Shown: piece after piece, positions 31,920 through 39,722 of the stretch | Layout: every line of letters begins with the position of its first letter | Numbering within the stretch: position 1 is the stretch's first letter | DNA from: Trichlorobacter thiogenes | Lineage (GTDB): Bacteria > Desulfobacterota > Desulfuromonadia > Geobacterales > Pseudopelobacteraceae | Assembly: GCF_900167465.1 (NCBI RefSeq) | Contig: NZ_FUWR01000009.1 | Location: 85,899-149,898 of the forward strand | DNA length: 64,000 bases | Direction: 5' to 3' | Program-made: the position numbers and the translations under genes | The notes under the pieces: model-generated | What the model was told of the DNA's origin: nothing | The model's database searches: none | The model's input: the letters and a program-made list of their open reading frames with translations, nothing else

Positions 31920-32489
31920 TCAGACAGGTTTTGGAGGGGGCACCAGTGGCTTGGAGGAAAGCGAATACAGCTCGTTACCGGGGTAGCGGGGGTAGGGTGG
32001 TTCTTCAGGTGGCATAATGACCACCCGGTGGAAAAATGGCATGATTTCATGGTTCTGGCTGTTAAGCAGTGCAGACTGACTACTGCCGTTGCAGGGGCAG
32101 CCGCATTTTAAAACGGTCTCTGCTGTCTCTGGTTCAGGCCGTTGCTCCTGCTGGATGGCGGTTGTCTCTTCCAGTACAGTGCGGACCAACTCGGCAGGCA
32201 AGGTGGTGTGGCAACAGTCAGTTTTGTCAGTAGCAGCTCCCAACGGATGGCTCTCCTGCTGCTTTTTCTTCCAGCAACAGCAGGTGCGGTTCAGCTGGCT
32301 TTGCAGAGAGCAACCATCGCGCTTGCAGTCTCCACTGCAGGCGGTCTGGCCATCATGGGCATGATAAAGTGGCTGCAGTGCCAGCGAGGGCAGCGGTCCC
32401 ACGCCAATCAGCAGGTAGATGGCTGCCATCAGGGCGGCGATGCCTCGTCGTAGCGGCCTTATGGTTGTATGTAGGGATGGCGGTGGCAT
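31920..32489 (-). CDS. Exported Cys-rich protein, first gene of the copper operon
   Basis: A 189-residue protein that I do not recognise as a named family. The ATG at 32489 has CAGGAGT upstream; the longer frame to 32522 overlaps the predicted promoter region. There is a signal peptide or membrane helix (GIAALMAAIYLLIGVGPL), then a mature region with 11 cysteines in clusters (CSGDC, RTCCCWKKK, DCCH, CGCPC) and several His. The C-terminus is Pro-rich. The clusters suggest binding of copper or another soft metal. It is the first gene after the sigma-54-like promoter at 32518-32533. Confidence 0.75.
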   Translation of the reverse strand: MPPPSLHTTIRPLRRGIAALMAAIYLLIGVGPLPSLALQPLYHAHDGQTACSGDCKRDGCSLQSQLNRTCCCWKKKQQESHPLGAATDKTDCCHTTLPAELVRTVLEETTAIQQEQRPEPETAETVLKCGCPCNGSSQSALLNSQNHEIMPFFHRVVIMPPEEPPYPRYPGNELYSLSSKPLVPPPKPV

Positions 32490-32517
32490 ACGGACTCCTG
32501 ATAGCTTGTTTCGTATT

Positions 32518-32533
32518 ATCAAAAACCGTGCCG
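32518..32533 (-). promoter_or_regulatory. Sigma-54-like promoter of the copper uptake operon
   Basis: On the minus strand CGGCACGGTTTTTGAT has GG at 32532-32531 and, after 10 bases, GA at 32520-32519 in place of the usual GC. The predicted start near 32507 leaves a short leader with RBS before the ATG at 32489. Nearly the same sequence (CGGCACGCTTCTTGAT) precedes the gene at 35740. Confidence 0.55.
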
Positions 32534-32595
32534 TGTATGCTAACTGTCTGATATTGAAGACCTGTTTTGGTATTGTTGAGTTGGTTGGTTTTTTG

Positions 32596-32614
32596 TTGTC
32601 TTATTTTGAGACAA
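32596..32614. promoter_or_regulatory. Palindromic activator site TTGTCTTA-TTT-TGAGACAA
   Basis: A near-perfect palindrome with a 3-base centre, about 95 bases upstream of the start predicted from the sigma-54-like promoter at 32518-32533. The same TGTCTCA/TGAGACA halves occur at 35601 and 39185-39231. It is a likely binding site for the activator encoded at 34252. It also lies 58 bases before the sensor kinase gene and could autoregulate it. Confidence 0.65.
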
Positions 32615-32671
32615 GCGTTATGGTTCAGCTACAAGCAGCGCATCTCCCGCTTTTGTTGGAGGTCAGTGTCT

Positions 32672-34255
32672 ATGGCTCCTCACCGGAAAATTGTATGCTC
32701 TCTGCTGGATGATTCAGGAGAAACGGTTGGCCGTGCAGAGATTATCCAACAGTTTCCTGCCCTGATCTGGCACTCAGGGCAGGATGCCCGTTGTGATTAC
32801 TTTAACCAGACCTGGCTGCTTTTTACCGGTCGGACGCTGGAACAGGAGTTGGGCGATGGTTGGACGGAGGGAGTCCATCCTGAAGACCTGGCCGGGTGTC
32901 TTAAAACCTATCTGGACGCGTTTGAGGCCAGACAGCCGTTTACTATGGAGTATCGGCTGCGCTTTCATGATGGTTCTTATCGCTGGATTATGGATCACGG
33001 TTCCCCTCACTATGCCATTGACGGCTGCTTTTGCGGCTATATCGGCAGTTGTTATGATAGTACCCGTCAGAAAGAGATGGAATGTACGCTTCGTAATAAC
33101 CAGACGGCACTGGAACAGCAGGTTGAACAGTGCAATAGTGCCCTGCAGCGGAGTCATGACCTGCTTAACAACATCTCCCGGCAGGTTCCAGGCGGGATCT
33201 ACCAGTTTCAACTTTTCTCCGATGGTCACTACAGTATCCCCTATGCAAGCCAATCCATTCTTGATCTGTTTGAGGCGCAGCCGGAAGAGTTACAGTCTGA
33301 TGCCGCGCCTGTTTTTAATAAAATTGTTGCTGAAGATCTGGCCGGTCTGATGGCATCAATTCAGGAATCAGCTGAAACCCTTAACCCATGGCACCATGAA
33401 TTTCGAGCTGCTATCCCTTCCAAAGGTGTTCGCTGGTTTCAGGGGAACTCCCGGCCCCAGCGCCAGTTGGACAACAGCGTAATCTGGTATGGTTTTGTTA
33501 CTGACTGTACCGAACGTAAGGAGCTTGAGCATCAGCTGGCTGAAGCGCGGCGCCTAGAATCCATCGGCCAGCTCGCCGCTGGTGTGGCCCATGAGGTCAG
33601 AAATCCGTTGAATGCTATTTTGACCGTAACAGAGGCTCTTTTCAGGGAGGAAGGCGTTGAAGGTAACCAGACGTTGATCCCCTACATTGAGCATATTCGT
33701 TCACAGGTTACCCGTCTGGCTCGCTTGATGAATGATCTGCTGGATCTGGGGCGTCGTCTGCCGGAGGATAATCTGGTGCCGCTCCTGCTCCCGGAATTCT
33801 GCCGTCAGACCGTGCAACTGTGGCAGCGGAGCAATCAGACGGTCGACCGTACATTTGATTTGGAGATCCCGCCGATACTGGAAAAAGTTATGGTTCGTGC
33901 CGATATTGATCGATTACAGCAGGTGCTTTTGAATCTGCTGGATAATGCCGGGCAGCACAGCCTGTCAGCCAGTGCCATCAGGCTCGTACTGGAAACGCCT
34001 CAATCAGATCTTGCCGGCGGGCAGATACTGCTCCGGGTGGTTGACCACGGCAGCGGGATCGCTCCAGAGTTATTAGAACGGGTCTTTGAACCGTTTTTTA
34101 CTACCCGCCGGGGAGGGACCGGGTTGGGGTTGGCCTTGGTGAAGCAATTTGTTGAACAGATGGGAGGGGTGGTGCAGATCTGCAACAATTATCCTGAGCC
34201 GGGCTGTACGGTTACGCTGCAGCTGCCACAGGTCTCTGAGGAGTGCCTGTCATGA
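32672..34255 (+). CDS. PAS-containing soluble sensor histidine kinase
   Basis: A 527-residue kinase. I choose the ATG at 32672 because GGAGG precedes it by nine bases; the frame can extend upstream to 32567. There are no membrane helices, so sensing is cytoplasmic. A PAS_3-type domain (about 20-145, RWIMDHGSP region) is followed by a second PAS (about 165-290). The HisKA box AAGVAHEVRNPLNAIL has the phospho-accepting His near residue 311. The HATPase has the N box LLNLLDNAGQHS and G boxes DHGSGIA and GGTGLGLAL. Its stop overlaps the start of the response regulator, which is the obvious partner. Confidence 0.92.
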   Translation: MAPHRKIVCSLLDDSGETVGRAEIIQQFPALIWHSGQDARCDYFNQTWLLFTGRTLEQELGDGWTEGVHPEDLAGCLKTYLDAFEARQPFTMEYRLRFHDGSYRWIMDHGSPHYAIDGCFCGYIGSCYDSTRQKEMECTLRNNQTALEQQVEQCNSALQRSHDLLNNISRQVPGGIYQFQLFSDGHYSIPYASQSILDLFEAQPEELQSDAAPVFNKIVAEDLAGLMASIQESAETLNPWHHEFRAAIPSKGVRWFQGNSRPQRQLDNSVIWYGFVTDCTERKELEHQLAEARRLESIGQLAAGVAHEVRNPLNAILTVTEALFREEGVEGNQTLIPYIEHIRSQVTRLARLMNDLLDLGRRLPEDNLVPLLLPEFCRQTVQLWQRSNQTVDRTFDLEIPPILEKVMVRADIDRLQQVLLNLLDNAGQHSLSASAIRLVLETPQSDLAGGQILLRVVDHGSGIAPELLERVFEPFFTTRRGGTGLGLALVKQFVEQMGGVVQICNNYPEPGCTVTLQLPQVSEECLS

Positions 34256-35586
34256 AACCACAGATTTTATTGATTGAAGACTGTGCTGTTACCCGCTTCG
34301 GGGTAGTGCGCTATTTCTCAAAAGACGGTTACCAGATCAGCGAGGCAGGATCACTGGCCGAGGCGGCCAGGCTGATGGTGGAGAAACGTTTTGATCTGAT
34401 TATCATTGATATCAACCTGCCTGACGGTAATGGTCTTGATTTCATCAGCGCTGAACGGGAAGCCCAGAATCTGGTGCCGATTATTGTGGTGACCGGTGCC
34501 GGAGATATCCCCCTGGCGGTTGAGGCGATGCAGCGTGGCGCTGATAACTTTTTGACCAAGCCACTTGATATGCCGACTCTTTCAATCTCAGTGGCTAAAT
34601 CGCTTGAACTGGGAAAGCTTAAGCGACAGTCCGTTGCCCGCAAGCGACTGGAAAAACAACAGGGTATTTTTTTCGGTGTCGGCCCAGAGATGCAGGAGGT
34701 GCAACAGATCGCCAGAGTGGCTGCTGATAATGGCCATCCGGTGCTGATCACCGGTGAAACCGGCACCGGCAAGGGGATGCTGGCCAAGTGGGTTCATCAA
34801 CAGGGCTCGCGTGCTCCCTATGAATTTGTGGAATTGAACTGCTCAAGTCTGCGTGGTGAGATGTTGGCACGGGAGCTTTTCGGTACCCAGCGGGGGGCCT
34901 ATACCTCGGCTGATCAGGACCGTCGTGGCCTGGTTGATATTGCTGATCACGGCAGTCTGTTTCTTGATGAAATCGGTGATATGAGCAGTGAAGTGCAGGC
35001 CCAGTTCCTGAAGCTGCTTGAGGACAAGACCTATCGACGGCTGGGGGATGTTAAACTCCAAAAAAGTGACTTCCGTCTGATCTGCGCCACCCACCGGGAT
35101 TTAAATGCGCTTAGTGCAGAAGGGGTTTTCAGGCAGGATCTGTTTTACCGGATAAATCTGATCCATATCCATCTCCCCCCCCTTAGAGAGCGTCGGGATG
35201 ACCTGATGGCTATCATCACGTACCTGCTTGCCCAGCTGGGATCGACTGAGCAGCTGTTGACCGATGAGGTCCGTGATCTGCTGCTTTCCTATGACTGGCC
35301 CGGCAATATCCGTGAAATGCGTAATGTTCTGGAACGTGCCTTGCTGCTGACACCGCCGGGCGGTATGCTGCGGCAGTCTTTATTTTCCTGCATAAACGGT
35401 GGACAGCGGTTGCCCCAAATCCCTCTGTCGGTTGAACCGCAGACCGTGCAACAGGTTGAGACAGCCCATATTCAAGCGGTACTTGCCCAGCACGGCGGCA
35501 ATGTGGACAAGGCTGCCAAGGCATTAAACCTTTCTCGCGCTACCCTCTATCGTCGCCTCAAACAGCTGAACCAACCCACCCCCTGA
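34252..35586 (+). CDS. Sigma-54-dependent response regulator (NtrC family)
   Basis: A 444-residue activator whose ATG overlaps the kinase stop as ATGA, with GAGGAG upstream. The receiver has Asp53 in IIDINLPDG. The AAA+ domain has Walker A GETGTGKG (about 167) and Walker B FLDEIGD. The sigma-54 contact loop reads GAYTSA (about 214) instead of GAFTGA. A Fis-type HTH ends the protein (GGNVDKAAKALNLSRATLYRRLK). It probably binds the TGTCTCA/TGAGACA palindromes around it (32596, 35601, 39185-39231) and drives the flanking operons from GGCAC-type promoters. Confidence 0.92.
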   Translation: MKPQILLIEDCAVTRFGVVRYFSKDGYQISEAGSLAEAARLMVEKRFDLIIIDINLPDGNGLDFISAEREAQNLVPIIVVTGAGDIPLAVEAMQRGADNFLTKPLDMPTLSISVAKSLELGKLKRQSVARKRLEKQQGIFFGVGPEMQEVQQIARVAADNGHPVLITGETGTGKGMLAKWVHQQGSRAPYEFVELNCSSLRGEMLARELFGTQRGAYTSADQDRRGLVDIADHGSLFLDEIGDMSSEVQAQFLKLLEDKTYRRLGDVKLQKSDFRLICATHRDLNALSAEGVFRQDLFYRINLIHIHLPPLRERRDDLMAIITYLLAQLGSTEQLLTDEVRDLLLSYDWPGNIREMRNVLERALLLTPPGGMLRQSLFSCINGGQRLPQIPLSVEPQTVQQVETAHIQAVLAQHGGNVDKAAKALNLSRATLYRRLKQLNQPTP

Positions 35587-35600
35587 TTTCTTTGACGCCC

Positions 35601-35636
35601 TGTCTCAATATGAGACGGGGCGTCTCACTCTGTTTG
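35601..35636. promoter_or_regulatory. Activator sites TGTCTCA-ATA-TGAGACG plus a second half site
   Basis: A palindrome at 35601-35617 is followed exactly 20 bases later by CGTCTCA (35621-35627) with a poor second half. Two sites on one DNA face are typical of NtrC-family activators. They lie about 110-140 bases upstream of the start predicted for the sigma-54-like promoter at 35712-35727. Confidence 0.65.
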
Positions 35637-35711
35637 TTGTACAGAAGCACAAATAAATTGGCTGCACCTCTATCTTGCCTGTTTTCTTCATATTTATTGA
35701 AGTTGTACCTG

Positions 35712-35727
35712 CGGCACGCTTCTTGAT
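35712..35727 (+). promoter_or_regulatory. Sigma-54-like promoter before the receiver/FKBP/SCO1 operon
   Basis: CGGCACGCTTCTTGAT with GG at 35713-35714 and, after 10 bases, GA at 35725-35726. It differs at two positions from the minus-strand element at 32518-32533. The predicted start (about 35738) would leave almost no leader before the ATG at 35740. Confidence 0.5.
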
Positions 35728-35739
35728 TATTCCCTCTGC

Positions 35740-36183
35740 ATGTCACTCTCTCCTTCACATGCCTGCTGTCAGCATGGCTGCAACTGCAACCGGGTACTGA
35801 TCGTCGATGACGAGCCGGGTATTCTGTTTGCCTATCGTAAGCTGTTGGAACAGCAAGGGATGATTGTCGATAGTTGCGATTGTCTGTGTGAGGCACTTGA
35901 GTATCTGGAAAAGCATAACTACCTGGCTGTAGTTGCAGATATGCGCTTGCAGGGCGTTGATTCCAGAGATGGTCTTGATCTGGTGCGTGAAGTGCGCAGG
36001 CGGCAGCCTGCAGCCGGTGTCATTGTGGCATCCGGTACCAGCGACCAACAGACGCGTCAGTCGGTGTCTGATCTGGGGATTCATCATTACCTTGAAAAGC
36101 CGGTCCAGCCCGCAGTGATCCTTGATCTGTTGATTCAGCTTCGGGAGTCTACCAATGGCCTCTCCCCTGTATTGATCACGTAG
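35740..36183 (+). CDS. Single-domain response regulator with Cys/His-rich N-terminus
   Basis: A 147-residue receiver domain without an output domain. It has the DDE acidic pair in VLIVDDEPG, the phospho-acceptor in ADMRLQGVD, and the conserved Lys in EKPV. Before the receiver is an 18-residue extension with CCQHGCNC, which looks able to bind a metal. There is no Shine-Dalgarno site before the ATG, and the predicted transcript would be nearly leaderless, so the start is not certain; no better in-frame start was found. It leads the FKBP/SCO1/cytochrome operon. Confidence 0.78.
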   Translation: MSLSPSHACCQHGCNCNRVLIVDDEPGILFAYRKLLEQQGMIVDSCDCLCEALEYLEKHNYLAVVADMRLQGVDSRDGLDLVREVRRRQPAAGVIVASGTSDQQTRQSVSDLGIHHYLEKPVQPAVILDLLIQLRESTNGLSPVLIT

Positions 36184-36218
36184 TTGTTAGAGCCACCCCA
36201 ATGAAAGGATTGTCCGTT

Positions 36219-36884
36219 ATGAAACTACTGTTCGTTCTGCTTATCCTGCTTGGTGCTACACCAGTCCTTGCTGCTGGTCCACCTGAGACCGAAGCACAAA
36301 AGACTTTCTATGCCATTGGCCAGACAGTATCGCGTCAGCTGGCGGTTTTCGGCCTCAGCCCGGAGGAGTTTCAGTATGTCCTGTTGGGTCTGACCGACGC
36401 CCAGTCCGGGAAAAAGGCCGCCATCGATGCCTCTGCCTATACGCTTAAGGTGCAGGAACTGGCCCGCGATCGCCGCAAGGCACTGGGAGCCCGCCTTGCT
36501 CCACTGGGCGACCAGACCTTGTCAAAGGCGGCAAAAGAACCGGGAGCCGTCAAGACAGCCTCCGGTATGGTGTACCAGTCGCTGAAAGAGGGTACAGGGG
36601 CCAGTCCGCTTGAATCCGACACCGTCAGAGTCCACTACCGTGGCACCCTTGTGGACGGTAAGGAGTTTGACAGCTCCTACAAGAGGGGCAAGCCGCTGGA
36701 TCTGAAGCTGTCAGGTGTCATCAAGTGTTGGACTGAAGGGGTACAGAAGATGAAGGTTGGCGGTAAGGCCAAGCTGATCTGTCCTCCGGCTCTGGCCTAC
36801 GCTGAGTCTGGGGCCGGCGAGGCGATTCCGCCCCAATCGACACTTCTGTTTGATATTGAACTGCTTGAAATAGTTAAAAAGTAA
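36219..36884 (+). CDS. Periplasmic FKBP-type peptidyl-prolyl isomerase
   Basis: A 221-residue Mip/FkpA-like protein. Of the two in-frame starts I prefer 36219 (AAAGGA upstream) over 36201. It has a signal peptide (VLAAG), an N-terminal helical dimerisation region (about 20-100) and a C-terminal FKBP domain (DTVRVHYRGTLVDGKEFDSS; GEAIPPQSTLLFDIELLEI). It probably helps fold exported proteins such as the copper oxidase or SCO1. It is 19 bases upstream of the SCO1 gene. Confidence 0.9.
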   Translation: MKLLFVLLILLGATPVLAAGPPETEAQKTFYAIGQTVSRQLAVFGLSPEEFQYVLLGLTDAQSGKKAAIDASAYTLKVQELARDRRKALGARLAPLGDQTLSKAAKEPGAVKTASGMVYQSLKEGTGASPLESDTVRVHYRGTLVDGKEFDSSYKRGKPLDLKLSGVIKCWTEGVQKMKVGGKAKLICPPALAYAESGAGEAIPPQSTLLFDIELLEIVKK

Positions 36885-36903
36885 TCCACAAGGAGCTACT
36901 TCC

Positions 36904-37479
36904 ATGAACCGACTGCTTCGATTGATTCTGCCAATCCTGTTGCTTACTGTCTGCTACGGCCTGCCTGATCCGGCTGCCGCTGCCGGCAAGACCTACCAGC
37001 GCACCCAGGAACAGTATCAACTGCCGGATGTGACCCTGATTAACCAGAACGGCAAACGGGTCCGCCTGAAGAGCATTGTTGATACGAACAAACCGGTGGT
37101 TGTTGACTTTATCTTTGGTACCTGCACCACCATCTGCCCGGTGCTTTCAGCGGGATTCATCAATCTGCAGAATCGCCTGGGGGCAGACACCCAGAAGGTT
37201 CAGCTGGTCTCCATCACCATCGACCCGGAGAATGATACCCCCAAGGTGATGCAGGAATATCTCAAACGCTACCGGGCCAAGCCGGGCTGGGATTTCTACA
37301 CCGGCAGTCGCAAGGATATTGACCTGGTGATGCGCTCCTTCGGGGCCTACATCCCTAACAAGATGTCTCACTATGCGATTACCTTCATCCATCAGCCCAA
37401 AAGTCCTCACTGGATCAGGTTGTACGGCATCCTGAGCAGTTCTGAATTTCTTGAGGAAGTAAGGAAGGTGGGGATATGA
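36904..37479 (+). CDS. SCO1/SenC-family copper chaperone
   Basis: A 191-residue thioredoxin-fold protein with a signal peptide or anchor. The copper site is CTTIC (Cys74 and Cys78) in FIFGTCTTICPV, and the conserved His is probably His156 in MSHYAI. SCO proteins insert or reduce copper centres of oxidases. No cytochrome oxidase genes are near, so the multicopper oxidase at 39723 is the likely client. RBS AAGGAG. Confidence 0.93.
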   Translation: MNRLLRLILPILLLTVCYGLPDPAAAAGKTYQRTQEQYQLPDVTLINQNGKRVRLKSIVDTNKPVVVDFIFGTCTTICPVLSAGFINLQNRLGADTQKVQLVSITIDPENDTPKVMQEYLKRYRAKPGWDFYTGSRKDIDLVMRSFGAYIPNKMSHYAITFIHQPKSPHWIRLYGILSSSEFLEEVRKVGI

Positions 37480-39179
37480 GACGCCTGACTGCGACTATCT
37501 GGTTGCTGTTTCTAATGCTGATGGGTACGGCGTCGGTGCTGTCGGCAGCTGATACCAAACCGGCAGATCTGCTTGCTGACCTGACACCTGCAGACATTCA
37601 TCGGCTGGGTGAGCGTATGTACCGTCAGGGGTTGCTGTCTGATGGTACACCGTTGCGCGGATTTATCAGGGGCGACGTGCCGGTGGACAGCACCGTCTTC
37701 TCCTGTGCCAACTGCCACACCCGCAGCGGGCTTGGTGCCATTGAAGGGCAGGTGGCTGCCCCGCCGGTTAACGGGCCTAATCTGTTTAAACCGCGCTATC
37801 TGTATGCCGACTTTGTCAAAAATACCATCTCGGCCAGCAGAGGCAAGACTCGCCCGGCCACAGCGATCCGCCCGGCCTATACCGATGAAACCCTGGCAGC
37901 AGCCCTGCTGGCAGGGGTAAGCGCCACCGGACGGGATTTCCTGCCGGTTATGCCCCGCTATAACATGGGGGATCGGGACATGCAGATCCTGATCAGCTAC
38001 CTGAAAAATCTTTCAGCCCAGGTCTCTCCCGGTATCACCGATACCACCATGCACCTGGCCACCATTGTTACCGATGATGTCAGCGCCACCGACCGTGCCG
38101 CTATGCTGGCACCGTTAGAGACGTTGGTCCATATCAACGAACAGCGCAAGACCCAGCGCCAGGATCAGCGTTTTGCCAAGATGTTTCGGATGCTTGATAA
38201 CGCCTATTACCGCGATCTCTCCATCAGTACCTGGGAGCTGAAAGGCCCGGCACACACCTGGGCTGCCCAGCTTGAGGCCTACTATCAGAAAGAACCGGTC
38301 TTCGCAATCGTAAGCGGTATTTCAAACCAGTCATGGCAACCGATTCATGACTTCTGCGAAAAACGCCAGATACCCAACCTCTTTCCCGTCACCGATCTGC
38401 CGGTTATCAGCAGTGAGGATTGGTACACCATGTATGCCTCAAAGGGTTATCACGGTGAAGGGGAAACCGTAGCACGGTATATTGCGTCTCACGATGATTC
38501 GACCGCAAAAAGGATAATTTTGCAGATTGTAGTGCAAAGCGAACAGGGCAAGGCGCTTGCCGCAGGTTTTGATGCTGCCTGGAAGGACGTGGGAAACCCT
38601 GGCAGTGTTAAAACCGTCACCTTTCAAACCGCTGCAGTTCCCGATGCCAAGCAGCTAAAGGCACTCTTTGCAACCCACAAACCGACGGACGTATTGATCT
38701 GGGGAGGTGAGCCGCTTCTGAACCCGATCAAACAGTTATCCGGGGTGAAGAAAATGCCCCGGCTGTACCTTTCCGGTCGCGCCCTGGAGAAAAAACTGAA
38801 TGATCTGCCTGAAACACTGCGGGAGAAGATCTTCATTACTTATCCATTCCGCTTGCCTGAGGATGAAAAGGCCTATCGCGGTTTTGCCGATGTGCTGTTG
38901 ATGAGTAAACAAAAGGTGAAAGACGACAAGCGGATCACCTCTCGTACGTTCTCAGCAGTGCATATGCTTTTGCTGGGGCTCAAAGAGATAAAGCTTGATT
39001 TTTACCGCGACACGTTGCTGGACCAGGTCAGTATGCGGACAGATCAGTATCTGCCTGACTTTGAGCGTTACAGTTTCGGCCCCGGACAACGCTATGCCTC
39101 CAAGGGCTGCTATGTTGTCCAGCTTGGATCTGGTTCAAAACCGCGCTTGGTCAAACGTAGTGACTGGGTGGTGTTTTAA
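37476..39179 (+). CDS. Cytochrome c / periplasmic-binding-protein fusion
   Basis: A 567-residue exported protein whose ATG overlaps the SCO1 stop as ATGA. After the signal peptide, residues ~30-185 form a class I cytochrome c domain with one heme (CANCH) and the likely axial Met in FLPVMPRYN. From ~190 the sequence resembles a periplasmic substrate-binding fold of the Leu/Ile/Val-receptor type (LATIVTDDVSATDRA, later ILQIVVQSEQGKALAAGF and VLIWGGEP). It might sense or carry electrons in response to a ligand; the actual role is unknown. Confidence 0.8.
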   Translation: MRRLTATIWLLFLMLMGTASVLSAADTKPADLLADLTPADIHRLGERMYRQGLLSDGTPLRGFIRGDVPVDSTVFSCANCHTRSGLGAIEGQVAAPPVNGPNLFKPRYLYADFVKNTISASRGKTRPATAIRPAYTDETLAAALLAGVSATGRDFLPVMPRYNMGDRDMQILISYLKNLSAQVSPGITDTTMHLATIVTDDVSATDRAAMLAPLETLVHINEQRKTQRQDQRFAKMFRMLDNAYYRDLSISTWELKGPAHTWAAQLEAYYQKEPVFAIVSGISNQSWQPIHDFCEKRQIPNLFPVTDLPVISSEDWYTMYASKGYHGEGETVARYIASHDDSTAKRIILQIVVQSEQGKALAAGFDAAWKDVGNPGSVKTVTFQTAAVPDAKQLKALFATHKPTDVLIWGGEPLLNPIKQLSGVKKMPRLYLSGRALEKKLNDLPETLREKIFITYPFRLPEDEKAYRGFADVLLMSKQKVKDDKRITSRTFSAVHMLLLGLKEIKLDFYRDTLLDQVSMRTDQYLPDFERYSFGPGQRYASKGCYVVQLGSGSKPRLVKRSDWVVF

Positions 39180-39184
39180 AGGCC

Positions 39185-39231
39185 TGTCTCATCCTTCTGT
39201 AATCTGAAACAGGTTGTCTCAATCTGACACT
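39185..39231. promoter_or_regulatory. Activator half sites and palindrome before the oxidase genes
   Basis: TGTCTCA occurs at 39185-39191 and again at 39215-39221, exactly 30 bases apart. The second is followed after 3 bases by TGACACT, a partial match to TGAGACA. An inverted TGAGAC is at about 39248. They lie 120-190 bases upstream of the likely sigma-54 start. Confidence 0.55.
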
Positions 39232-39353
39232 GCAAGGTTGGTAGATGATGAGACTTAATGGATAAAATTCTTGTCATTATGGTGTGTTAGTAAAAAAGAT
39301 ACTTTTGGTATTAACTGTGCACATTAGAGGTTGTGTAGCGATGTAGTCAATAA

Positions 39354-39369
39354 AGGCACATTTTTAGCC
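39354..39369 (+). promoter_or_regulatory. Sigma-54-like promoter of the oxidase operon
   Basis: AGGCACATTTTTAGCC has GG (39355-39356), 10 bases and GC (39367-39368). The predicted start near 39380 gives a 38-base leader with a good RBS. A weaker alternative with the same GG-N10-GC spacing is at 39306-39321. Confidence 0.5.
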
Positions 39370-39417
39370 GTGGTACTCAGGCTAACTAACATCTGCGCAG
39401 TAAAAAGGAGAGAACAT

Positions 39418-39681
39418 ATGGGATACCGTGGCGTTTCAACCAGCATTCTTCTGTTTCTGATGGTTTTGTTGACCCTGCCGGTGGCAGCGTTGGCTCGTCA
39501 GGATGGGCCTAATCCCCACAAGTCCGCCCCCAAAAAACGTATCACTGATGAAATGAGGCAGGAGGCTGCCGATGCCCGCAAGGGTGTCTCTCCCGAGGCA
39601 CGCAAGGCGGCCAAGGCCAGTAAAGCCAAGAAAGTCAAGCATCCGGTTGCCGGCCAATCTGCCGGGTCCCCGGTTCGATAA
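39418..39681 (+). CDS. Small exported Lys/Ala-rich protein
   Basis: An 87-residue protein. I start it at 39418 because GGAGAG precedes it and the upstream frame runs through the predicted promoter. A signal peptide (LLFLMVLLTLPVAALA) is followed by a short, strongly basic mature part rich in Lys, Ala, Arg and Pro (RKAAKASKAKKVKHP). I know no family. It lies 41 bases before the oxidase and is probably co-expressed with it. Confidence 0.72.
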   Translation: MGYRGVSTSILLFLMVLLTLPVAALARQDGPNPHKSAPKKRITDEMRQEAADARKGVSPEARKAAKASKAKKVKHPVAGQSAGSPVR

Positions 39682-39722
39682 AGCGTAGTTTTGGACATGA
39701 ACAGCTATCAAGGAGGTCTGGT

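Noticed and set aside
39306..39321. Alternative GG-N10-GC promoter before the oxidase genes
   Set aside because: Spacing fits, but it lacks the GGCAC shared by the other two sites; 39354-39369 is a better match.
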